A stretch of DNA of 5,478 nt. It comes from Clostridiales bacterium. GTDB lineage: Bacteria > Bacillota > Clostridia > Monoglobales > Firm-18. The notes beneath the pieces are model-generated. The model saw only the letters and a list, made by a program, of their open reading frames with translations, did no database searches and was not told the origin of the DNA. Position numbers and translations under genes: made by a program. The stretch lies in NCBI GenBank assembly GCA_031255355.1, contig JAIRSR010000121.1:1-5478 (forward strand), written 5' to 3'. Shown here piece by piece: positions 1 through 5,191 of the stretch; the stretch's first letter is position 1; each line of letters opens with the position of its first letter.

Positions 1-1
1 C

Positions 2-526
2 CCGCCTGTTTCGCTTTCTCCGGCGGTGGTGACGGAGGGGGTTACGTTTGTTCCGGTTGCGTACTTTACCGATGTTTTAAAGGAAAACGCGCGGTATGAC
101 CTCGCGGAGTATACCTATATCGGCGGCGGGGACGCGCTTGTTGACGGCATTTTGCGGGTTTACGGCAAGGAGGGTGCGGGGAATTTTGAGACCGCCGCCG
201 CTTTGGTGGAAAAGCCGCTGACAGAGGACGCTTGCGCGGAAATGTATGCCGACGGCGTAAAGCGGCGCGACGGCGTTGTACAATACGCGCTGTACAGTGA
301 CGCGCTGCGGGAAGCGTCCTACGCGGGGCTTGCGGAGAGCGCGTTCAGTACGGGCGTTTCCAGCCCTTGGGTAGAAAGTTACGAAGCGGAGCGCGTCGGG
401 GAACACACCTATCAAATCATCAAGCACATGAAAACCAGCGCACCCGGTACGTTGCCCGACGAAGTTGTGACGCTGACCCTTGCGCGGGACGGCGAATATT
501 GGGAAATCGAGGCGATAGAGGATTGA
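2..526 (+). CDS. C-terminal part of a stalk-domain (copper amine oxidase N-like) protein with an NTF2-like tail; 5' end outside window
   Basis: The frame is open from the first in-frame codon at position 2, so the gene starts upstream and the GTG at 26 need not be a start. The opening residues, around TEGVTFVPVAYFTDVL, resemble the end of the stalk or copper-amine-oxidase-N-like repeat of Bacillota exported proteins (consensus roughly G-x-x-x-VP-x-R/x-x-x-x-x-L). The following roughly 130 residues include GVSSPWVESYEAERVG and finish with an alternating-strand tail (VVTLTLARDGEYWEIEAIED). This fits an NTF2-like/DUF4878-like fold often attached to secreted or sigma-regulator-like proteins. No membrane segment is visible in this part; any signal peptide would lie upstream. 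Its stop overlaps the TTG start of the DRTGG gene, so the two are probably cotranscribed and translationally coupled. Domain calls are by eye and the function is unknown. Confidence 0.6.
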   Translation, partial: PPVSLSPAVVTEGVTFVPVAYFTDVLKENARYDLAEYTYIGGGDALVDGILRVYGKEGAGNFETAAALVEKPLTEDACAEMYADGVKRRDGVVQYALYSDALREASYAGLAESAFSTGVSSPWVESYEAERVGEHTYQIIKHMKTSAPGTLPDEVVTLTLARDGEYWEIEAIED

Positions 527-852
527 AAATATCACAGTTGCTTGCGCGGCAGGAGTTCAAACTGCTCACCAAGCCGGCGTATGACGACAGGGAAATCCGA
601 GGCTGTTACACCGGCGACCTTTTAAGTTGGGTGATGTCACGCGCGAACGCGGACGACGCGTGGATTACCGTGCAGACGAACGTCAACGTTGTCGCGGTGG
701 CGGCGTTGACGGACGTCGCCTGTGTCATCTTCCCGGACGGAATCACGGCGGAGGCCTCCGTGACGGAAAAGGCGGACGAAAAAGGAATCGTCCTGCTAAG
801 TGCCGCGCCGGACGCTTACCGCGTCGCCGTCACGCTGAGCGGTATGCTATGA
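523..852 (+). CDS. DRTGG-domain protein, small stand-alone form (109 aa)
   Basis: The start is TTG at 523, overlapping the TGA stop (524-526) of the preceding gene. A GAGG at 509-512 lies 10 nt upstream, and the first in-frame ATG (633) would remove the conserved first third. The product begins MKISQLLARQEFKLLT and contains DDREIRGCYTGDLLSWVM (about residues 21-38), AWITVQTNVNVVAVAAL (46-62) and a C-terminal EKGIVLLSAAPDAYRVA segment. This is the pattern of stand-alone DRTGG domains of about 110 aa. The same domain occurs as a regulatory module in other proteins, such as some phosphotransacetylases and CBS-domain proteins, but its ligand is not established. There is no signal peptide or membrane segment, so it is probably cytosolic. 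Its stop overlaps the ATG of the PHP gene. DRTGG genes are frequent neighbours of clostridial NAD-dependent hydrogenases, so a regulatory or assembly role is plausible but unproven. Confidence 0.8.
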   Translation: MKISQLLARQEFKLLTKPAYDDREIRGCYTGDLLSWVMSRANADDAWITVQTNVNVVAVAALTDVACVIFPDGITAEASVTEKADEKGIVLLSAAPDAYRVAVTLSGML

Positions 853-1559
853 GGTTGTATTACGACTTCCACATACATTCCGCGCTATCCCCTTGCGCGG
901 ACGACGACATGACCCCGAATAATATCGTCAACATGGCGTGCTTAAAGGGGTTGGACGCGATCGCGGTGACTGACCATAACGCGGCGGGGAACGTCCGCGC
1001 CGTCACGCGGGCGGCGGAGGGGAAAAATTTGATTGTAATCGCGGGAATGGAGATTGAAACAGCGGAGGAAGTACACGTTTTATCGCTGTTCCCGTCCGTA
1101 TTTGCGGCGGAAACGGCGGAAGCGGAAGTACAGGCGCGGTTGCCGCGTTTGCAAAACGACAGCGCGATTTTCGGGCGGCAGTTGCTTTTTGACGAAAATG
1201 ACCGCGTGACGGCGGAGGAACCGCGCCTGTTGATTACGGCGGCGGCACTTTCCATTGCGGAGGTCTTTGCCCTCGTGCGGCGGCTGGGCGGGTTGCCTGT
1301 CGCGGCGCATATCGACAGGGACTCCTACAGCGTACTTTCTAACCTCGGGGGAATCCCGGAGGAACTCGGCGCGGTAACTGTCGAAATTTCCCGCGCGGTG
1401 GAACACCCGGAGGAATACCTCCTGCCGCGCCCCGAACTGCGCGGCTGTAAAATCATGCGCAATTCCGACGCGCACCGCTTGGGCGACCTTTCCGAACGCG
1501 TCAACAGCGTCACCACGGACGGCAATAGCGCGGCGGATCTTTTGCGGGCGTTCGGTTGA
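849..1559 (+). CDS. PHP-domain metal-dependent phosphoesterase-like protein (236 aa)
   Basis: The ATG at 849 overlaps the TGA of the DRTGG gene (ATGA), and the PHP fold starts at once (MRLYYDFHIHSALSPC). A longer reading of the frame from 627 would add only out-of-frame DRTGG sequence and is rejected. All expected metal-ligand motifs are present: H8-x-H10, D42-H43, E68, H76, H154-x-D156 and the D207-A-H209 triad. It should therefore bind a di- or trinuclear metal centre and hydrolyse a phosphate ester. The length is typical of the small TrpH/YciV-like PHP proteins. A segment at about residues 95-150, with an FGRQLLFDENDRV stretch, separates the two halves of the metal site. The substrate is unknown. 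It ends the upstream gene string and is followed by a terminator. Pairing with a DRTGG gene next to a hydrogenase operon is a recurring clostridial arrangement. Confidence 0.85.
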   Translation: MRLYYDFHIHSALSPCADDDMTPNNIVNMACLKGLDAIAVTDHNAAGNVRAVTRAAEGKNLIVIAGMEIETAEEVHVLSLFPSVFAAETAEAEVQARLPRLQNDSAIFGRQLLFDENDRVTAEEPRLLITAAALSIAEVFALVRRLGGLPVAAHIDRDSYSVLSNLGGIPEELGAVTVEISRAVEHPEEYLLPRPELRGCKIMRNSDAHRLGDLSERVNSVTTDGNSAADLLRAFG

Positions 1560-1599
1560 CGGCGTAAATTTCGCGCTTTTTTTTCGGCAAAATATCCGT

Positions 1600-1624
1600 A
1601 AAAATGCCGTTTGCGGTATTTTTT
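1600..1624 (+). terminator. Rho-independent terminator after the PHP gene
   Basis: AAAAATGCCG (1600-1609) pairs with CGGTATTTTT (1614-1623) as a 10-bp stem with one G-U pair and a TTTG loop, and runs into a T6 tract (1619-1624). It lies 40 bp past the PHP stop and would separate the upstream gene string from the hydrogenase promoter. The leading A-tract means it could also work, more weakly, on the minus strand. Confidence 0.7.
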
Positions 1625-1644
1625 GCGCGTTGTTTTGATTTTTC

Positions 1645-1662
1645 TTGTGTTTTTTTTAACAA
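1645..1662. promoter_or_regulatory. Candidate Rex (redox repressor) operator
   Basis: The 18-bp site TTGTGTTTTTTTTAACAA has the Rex layout of two 7-bp half-sites around 4 bp. The right half is exactly TTAACAA, and the left half TTGTGTT keeps the outer TTGTG of the Bacillota consensus TTGTGAA/TTGTTAA. Against TTGTGAA-N4-TTAACAA, 12 of 14 defined positions match. It ends 5 bp before the proposed -35 of the hydrogenase promoter, a usual position for a Rex site. Rex releases DNA when NADH is high, which would suit an NADH-consuming hydrogenase. The surrounding run of T residues makes a chance match possible. Confidence 0.5.
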
Positions 1663-1667
1663 TATGG

Positions 1668-1696
1668 TAGATTTTTTAATTTATATCTGTTATAAT
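1668..1696 (+). promoter_or_regulatory. Predicted sigma-A-type promoter of the hydrogenase operon
   Basis: A perfect -10 hexamer TATAAT (1691-1696) is preceded by TG at 1688-1689, giving an extended -10. The best -35 at 17-bp spacing is TAGATT (1668-1673), a weak 3/6 match, which the extended -10 could offset. Transcription would start near 1703, leaving a leader of about 56 nt before hndA. It sits in the only clearly AT-rich stretch before the operon, just after the terminator. Confidence 0.65.
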
Positions 1697-1745
1697 TAGA
1701 AATAGCGCAATGAGTACGGACAAAATCGAAGGATAACAAATTTGT

Positions 1746-1751
1746 GGGAGG
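1746..1751 (+). promoter_or_regulatory. Ribosome binding site that sets the hndA start
   Basis: GGGAGG lies 7 nt before the ATG at 1759. An in-frame GTG at 1744 overlaps this site and would add five residues, but it has no usable Shine-Dalgarno of its own, so the ATG is preferred. Confidence 0.8.
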
Positions 1752-1758
1752 TTTGAAA

Positions 1759-2253
1759 ATGGTTGCGAACAACACAATACCATTTAATGGTACGCCGGAG
1801 CAGGAGGCGCGGCTTAGCGCGGTCATTGCGCGGCACAAGGGCGCACGGGGGGCGTTGATTCCCGTACTGCACGAGGCGCAAGAGATTTACGGCTATCTGC
1901 CCATAGAGGTGCAGAAGATGGTTTCGGAGGGGTTAGAGGTTCCGCTTGCCGAAATTTACGGCGTTGTGACCTTTTACACACAGTTCACCACCAAGCCGAA
2001 AGGGGAGTACAAAATCGCTGTCTGTCTTGGTACGGCGTGTTATGTCAAGGGTTCCGGCGATATTATCGACCGCATTAAGGCGCGGATTGGCCTGGAAGTC
2101 GGCGACTGCACCCCGGACGGCAAGTTCAGTTTAGACGCGACGCGCTGTATCGGCGCGTGCGGCTTGGCACCCGTGATGACGGTGAACGACGACGTTTACG
2201 GGCGGCTCTCTTTGGACGACATCGACGGTATTCTGGATAATTATATGAAGTAA
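1759..2253 (+). CDS. hndA: NAD-dependent [FeFe] hydrogenase, NuoE-like [2Fe-2S] subunit (HndA/HydC), 164 aa
   Basis: This is the small electron-transfer subunit that partners the NuoF-like diaphorase subunit. It carries an N-terminal helical region, with the family-typical ALIPVLHEAQEIYGYLP at about residues 32-48 and the IYGVVTFYTQF segment at 66-76. A thioredoxin-like C-terminal domain follows, with the four [2Fe-2S] ligands C89-x4-C94 and C130-x3-C134. The length of about 160 aa is normal for NuoE/HydC/HndA. It is the first gene after the predicted promoter, has a strong ribosome binding site, and its TAA overlaps the next ATG by one base. Complex I NuoE is the main alternative, but the neighbouring hndB, NuoF-ferredoxin fusion and hydrogenase N-terminus make the hydrogenase assignment clear. 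It is cytosolic. Confidence 0.92.
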   Translation: MVANNTIPFNGTPEQEARLSAVIARHKGARGALIPVLHEAQEIYGYLPIEVQKMVSEGLEVPLAEIYGVVTFYTQFTTKPKGEYKIAVCLGTACYVKGSGDIIDRIKARIGLEVGDCTPDGKFSLDATRCIGACGLAPVMTVNDDVYGRLSLDDIDGILDNYMK

Positions 2254-2789
2254 TGAAAGAGTTATCGCTTCATATTCTGGACATCGCGGGCAATTCGACC
2301 GCCGCGGACGCGGCATTGGTGGAAATCACGGTGACAGAGGCCGCCGCCGCCAACCGTCTTACCATTACCGTCAAGGACGACGGCAGAGGCATGAGCGCGG
2401 AATTTCTGGCAAAGGTGAGGGACCCTTTCACCACGACGCGGACGACGCGCGGTGTGGGGCTGGGCATACCGCTTTTTGAACGCGCCGCCGTATCGTGCGG
2501 CGGGGGGCTGGACGTCACCTCGGCGGAGGGCGGCGGCACGACAGTTACCGCGTGGTTTGAGTACGATCATATCGACCGTCAGCCGTTGGGCGATATGCCG
2601 TCCACCCTTACAACGCTCATCAGCGGCAATCCCCGCGTAGATTTTGTGTACCGCCACAGTACGGACGGCGGCGCGTTTACGCTGGACACGCGGCAGATCA
2701 AAGGGATTTTGGGGGACGCGCCGATCGATACGCCGGAAGTGATTCAGTGGCTCGGCGGGTATATCGCGGAGGGGCTTGGCACTCTGTAG
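2253..2789 (+). CDS. Small GHKL-superfamily ATPase of hydrogenase operons (178 aa)
   Basis: The ATG at 2253 shares its A with the hndA stop (TAATG) and lacks a good Shine-Dalgarno, so translation is probably coupled. The protein shows a full Bergerat ATP-binding fold. It has an N-box around N14 (HILDIAGNSTAADA), a G1 box DDGRGM (42-47), an F-box-like DPFTTTR (57-63), a G2 box RGVGLGIPLF (66-75) and a closing GGGTTVTAWF strand (93-102). No HisKA dimerisation/phospho-acceptor helix, sensor or membrane segment comes before it, and no receiver domain follows. The C-terminal 75 residues are not recognised. It is therefore not a complete histidine kinase; an anti-sigma-like kinase, ATPase switch or assembly factor is possible. 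Similar small GHKL proteins recur inside clostridial hydrogenase operons, usually annotated only as ATP-binding protein. Confidence 0.85.
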   Translation: MKELSLHILDIAGNSTAADAALVEITVTEAAAANRLTITVKDDGRGMSAEFLAKVRDPFTTTRTTRGVGLGIPLFERAAVSCGGGLDVTSAEGGGTTVTAWFEYDHIDRQPLGDMPSTLTTLISGNPRVDFVYRHSTDGGAFTLDTRQIKGILGDAPIDTPEVIQWLGGYIAEGLGTL

Positions 2790-2792
2790 TAT

Positions 2793-2819
2793 TATGTTAT
2801 AGTATGTTATAGTATGTTA
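2793..2819. repeat. 10-bp tandem repeat, 2.7 copies, between the GHKL gene and hndB
   Basis: TATGTTATAG occurs exactly at 2793-2802 and 2803-2812, and a third partial copy TATGTTA at 2813-2819 runs into the ribosome binding site of hndB. The period equals about one DNA helical turn. It begins 3 bp after the GHKL stop and fills most of the 45-bp spacer. It is AT-rich and contains several loose -10-like hexamers such as TATTAT and TATAGT. Confidence 0.85.
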
Positions 2820-2825
2820 AGGGGG
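2819..2825 (+). promoter_or_regulatory. Ribosome binding site that sets the hndB start
   Basis: AAGGGGG lies 9 nt before the ATG at 2835. An earlier in-frame ATG at 2814 lies inside the tandem repeat, upstream of this site, and would add MLRGYAF, which is not family-like. Confidence 0.75.
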
Positions 2826-2834
2826 TATGCTTTT

Positions 2835-3206
2835 ATGAAAAGTTTAGCGGAGTTAGAGGCGATTCGGAACAAGACGCTGGGCAATATCAACATGCGTCAG
2901 GACAGGGAGGAGGGCGTGCGGATCGTTGTAGGCATGGCGACCTGCGGAATCGCGGCGGGTGCGCGTCCCGTTCTGAACGCGCTGGTGGACGAAGTTTCCA
3001 AGCGGGGCGTGAAAAACGTAATCGTTTCGCAAACGGGCTGTATCGGCATGTGCCGTTTAGAGCCGATTATCGAGGTGTATGTGCCGGGCAAGGAAAAGGT
3101 CACCTACGTCAAAATGAACCCGGAAAAGGCGGTGCGGGTGGTCAGCGAGCATATTGTGAACCAACAGCCTGTTTTGGAATATACCGTCGGCGAGGCGGAG
3201 CAATAA
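2835..3206 (+). CDS. hndB: HndB-like (2Fe-2S) ferredoxin-domain hydrogenase subunit (123 aa)
   Basis: This is a small thioredoxin-like ferredoxin subunit, comparable to HndB of the Desulfovibrio fructosovorans NAD(P)-reducing hydrogenase. A helical N-terminus (MKSLAELEAIRNKTLGNINM) leads into VGMATCGIAAGARPVLNAL (about 32-50) and then SQTGCIGMCRLEPIIEV (65-81). Only three cysteines exist in the whole protein: C37, C69 and C73. A classical [2Fe-2S] thioredoxin-like ferredoxin has four, so the first pair is reduced to a single Cys. From memory the TCGIAAGAR motif is usual for HndB-type proteins, so this is probably a family trait rather than damage. It sits directly before hndC with a 3-bp gap to the upstream ATG candidate, as expected for an operon. 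It probably belongs to or stabilises the complex; whether it holds a cluster is uncertain. Confidence 0.88.
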   Translation: MKSLAELEAIRNKTLGNINMRQDREEGVRIVVGMATCGIAAGARPVLNALVDEVSKRGVKNVIVSQTGCIGMCRLEPIIEVYVPGKEKVTYVKMNPEKAVRVVSEHIVNQQPVLEYTVGEAEQ

Positions 3207-3213
3207 GTTATGG

Positions 3214-3222
3214 AAGGGAAGG
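3214..3222 (+). promoter_or_regulatory. Ribosome binding site that sets the hndC start
   Basis: AAGGGAAGG includes GAAGG (3218-3222), 8 nt before the ATG at 3231. An in-frame ATG at 3210 also has a weaker GGAG 9 nt upstream (3197-3200). Its extra seven residues (MEGKVVT) are mostly this purine-rich site read as codons, so 3231 is preferred. Confidence 0.6.
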
Positions 3223-3230
3223 TCGTAACA

Positions 3231-5024
3231 ATGAATTTAGTGAGATCGCATGTGCTTATTTGCGGCGGCACCGGCTGTACGTCGTCCGGCAGTGAAACTT
3301 TGATTGCGGAATTTGACGCGCAACTGAAAAAAGCCGGAATAGAGGACGAAGTCAGCGTTGTAAAAACAGGCTGCTTCGGGCTTTGCGCGTTGGGTCCTAT
3401 CGTAATTGTCTATCCCGAGGGCGCGTTTTACTGCCGCATTAAGCCTGCGGACGTTGAGGAACTCGTGCGGGAGCATTTACTGAAAGGCCGTATTGTCAAC
3501 CGTCTGCTGTACGAGGAAGCGACGGGGGAGCGGGAAGTAAAGCCGCTCAGCGAGGTGCAGTTTTACAAAAAGCAACTCCGTATCGCTCTGCGCAACTGCG
3601 GGGTCATCGACCCGGAGCGGATTGACGAGTACATTGCCTTTGACGGCTACAAGGCACTCGGCAAGGCGTTGACGGAGATGTCGCCGGAGCAGGTCATCGA
3701 AACGATAAAAAAATCGGGTCTGCGGGGACGCGGCGGCGCGGGCTTCCCCACCGCGCTCAAATGGGAATTTGCCGCGAAACAGCCGAAAGGCGTGAAATAC
3801 GTCTGTTGTAACGCGGACGAGGGCGACCCGGGCGCGTTCATGGACAGAAGCGTGTTGGAGGGCGACCCCCACGCGGTTATCGAGGCTATGGCAATCGCCG
3901 CCTACGCGATCGGCTCCGAACAGGGGTATATTTACATCAGAGCGGAGTATCCCATCGCGGTGAAGCGTTTGCGAATCGCGATCGAGCAGGCGAAAGAGTA
4001 CGGACTGCTCGGCAATGACATTTTCGGCACCGGATTTAACTTTGACCTTGATTTGCGCTTGGGCGCGGGCGCGTTTGTATGCGGTGAGGAAACCGCGCTG
4101 ATGACCTCTATCGAGGGGCATAGGGGAGAGCCGCGTCCAAGGCCGCCGTTCCCCGCCGTCAAAGGGCTGTGGGCGGTGCCCACGATTTTGAACAACGTGG
4201 AAACTTACGCGAATGTGCCGCGCATTATCTTAAACGGCGCGGAGTGGTTCGCGGACATCGGTACGGAAAAGAGCAAGGGAACCAAGGTATTCGCCCTCGG
4301 CGGCAAGATCAACAACACCGGGCTTGTCGAGGTCCCTATGGGGACGACCCTCCGCGAAATCGTGGAGGAAATCGGCGGCGGGATTCCTAACGGCAAGAAG
4401 TTTAAGGCGGCGCAAACCGGCGGACCGTCGGGCGGCTGTATTCCAATGGAACTGATTGACACGCCGATCGACTATGACTCTTTGCTGAGCATAGGCGCGA
4501 TGATGGGTTCCGGCGGGTTGATTGTCATGGACGAGGATTCCTGCATGGTGGACATCGCGAAGTTCTTTCTGGAGTTTACCGTGGACGAATCCTGCGGAAA
4601 GTGCGCTCCGTGCCGCATAGGTACCAAGAGAATGTATGAACTGTTAGAGAAAATCACCTCGGGAAAGGGTGAGGTTTCGGATATCGAAAACCTGCGCACC
4701 CTTGCGGGAAGTATCAAAGCCACCGCGCTATGCGGCTTGGGGCAGACCGCGCCGAACCCGGTACTTTCGACTTTGCGCTATTTTGAGGACGAGTATATGG
4801 CGCACGTCGCGGAAAAAAGATGTCCTGCGGGAGTATGTAAGGACCTGTTACAGTACACAATAGATAAGGACAAGTGTAAGGGGTGCAGTATATGCGCGAA
4901 GAACTGTCCTGTCGGCGCGATTTCGGGCGAGGTCAAAAAGCCGTATGTCATCGACCCGGCGGTCTGTATCAAGTGCGGCGTTTGCGAGGGCAAATGTCCG
5001 TTTAAGGCAATCGCGCGGAAGTAA
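3231..5024 (+). CDS. hndC: NAD-dependent [FeFe] hydrogenase, NuoF-like diaphorase subunit (HndC/HydB), 597 aa
   Basis: This subunit exchanges electrons with NAD(H) through FMN, and in characterised bifurcating relatives it is the core of the bifurcation machinery. Four parts are visible in order. First, an N-terminal thioredoxin-like [2Fe-2S] domain has C11-x4-C16 and C48-x3-C52. Second, the NuoF FMN/NADH core has the glycine-rich GRGGAGFPT (166-174), NADEGDPGAF (194-203) and GAGAFVCGEET (278-288). Third, after an SLBB-like region comes the [4Fe-4S] motif C455-x2-C458-x2-C461 with the fourth ligand C501. Fourth, a C-terminal 2x[4Fe-4S] ferredoxin has C549/552/555/559 and C579/582/585/589. Between the last two, CPAGVC (531-536) with nearby H525 may be the zinc site reported in HydB structures; I infer this from memory. 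Length and architecture match full-length HydB/HndC, unlike the shorter complex I NuoF. No frameshift or missing ligand is seen. Confidence 0.95.
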   Translation: MNLVRSHVLICGGTGCTSSGSETLIAEFDAQLKKAGIEDEVSVVKTGCFGLCALGPIVIVYPEGAFYCRIKPADVEELVREHLLKGRIVNRLLYEEATGEREVKPLSEVQFYKKQLRIALRNCGVIDPERIDEYIAFDGYKALGKALTEMSPEQVIETIKKSGLRGRGGAGFPTALKWEFAAKQPKGVKYVCCNADEGDPGAFMDRSVLEGDPHAVIEAMAIAAYAIGSEQGYIYIRAEYPIAVKRLRIAIEQAKEYGLLGNDIFGTGFNFDLDLRLGAGAFVCGEETALMTSIEGHRGEPRPRPPFPAVKGLWAVPTILNNVETYANVPRIILNGAEWFADIGTEKSKGTKVFALGGKINNTGLVEVPMGTTLREIVEEIGGGIPNGKKFKAAQTGGPSGGCIPMELIDTPIDYDSLLSIGAMMGSGGLIVMDEDSCMVDIAKFFLEFTVDESCGKCAPCRIGTKRMYELLEKITSGKGEVSDIENLRTLAGSIKATALCGLGQTAPNPVLSTLRYFEDEYMAHVAEKRCPAGVCKDLLQYTIDKDKCKGCSICAKNCPVGAISGEVKKPYVIDPAVCIKCGVCEGKCPFKAIARK

Positions 5025-5025
5025 A

Positions 5026-5187
5026 GGAGCCTGTCCAAAATCTACTGCGCGGCGTCCTGTTGGCGGATTTTCCGCCATACTACGTTAAATTTCTTTGTAA
5101 TAAACAAATTATTACTTCAAAAATTTGCCTTGTCTGACGAAAAATCCGCGCAACATGCCATCCACGATAAGATTTTAGACAGACTCC
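5026..5187. mobile_element. MITE-like 162-bp palindromic element between hndC and hndD
   Basis: The ends are imperfect inverted repeats. GGAGCCTGTCCAAAATCT (5026-5043) matches the reverse complement of 5170-5187 at 16 of 18 positions. Similarity continues inward: arms 5044-5062/5151-5169 match at 9 of 19, and arms 5063-5103/5109-5149 at 29 of 41, including GCGGATTTT and GTAATAA. The arms meet around a 5-nt centre, ACAAA (5104-5108), so the whole unit can fold into one long hairpin. No ORF encodes a transposase. It starts one base after the hndC stop. AAA flanks both ends (5023-5025, 5188-5190) and could be a 3-bp target duplication, but this is weak because the flanks are A-rich. A degenerate IS remnant or a large transcription-pausing hairpin are alternatives. 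Confidence 0.65.
5062..5076. repeat. Perfect short hairpin inside the palindromic element
   Basis: GGCGGA (5062-5067) and TCCGCC (5071-5076) form a 6-bp GC-rich stem around a TTT loop. It lies in the left arm only, since the matching part of the right arm lacks the second half. It could compete with the long-range fold of the element. It has no following T-tract, so it is not a normal terminator. Confidence 0.6.
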
Positions 5188-5191
5188 AAAA

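Noticed and set aside
77..535. Minus-strand ORF opposite the stalk-domain gene
   Set aside because: It is antisense to a plausible coding frame, has no start signal, and its arginine-rich composition is typical of shadow frames in GC-rich DNA.
627..848. N-terminal extension of the PHP protein in the same frame
   Set aside because: The added residues are arginine- and glycine-rich out-of-frame reading of the DRTGG gene. The PHP fold begins at the ATG at 849, which overlaps the DRTGG stop as expected for coupled genes.
1570..1598. T8 run near 1577-1584 as a terminator for the PHP gene
   Set aside because: No convincing stem precedes it; the stem-loop at 1600-1624 is a far better candidate.
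2787..2834. Internal promoter in the tandem repeat before hndB
   Set aside because: Several -10-like hexamers exist, but no -35 at suitable spacing was found in the GHKL 3' end, so no promoter is annotated.
3477..4121. Long minus-strand ORF (214 codons) opposite hndC
   Set aside because: It lies wholly inside hndC, whose motifs are intact in the + frame. The high GC content makes stop codons rare in this antisense frame. It has no ribosome binding site or recognisable domain.
5095..5108. TTTGTAATAAACAAA-like inverted repeat as a second Rex site
   Set aside because: The half-sites are too close together for the 7-4-7 Rex layout, and this is the centre of the palindromic element, which explains the symmetry.
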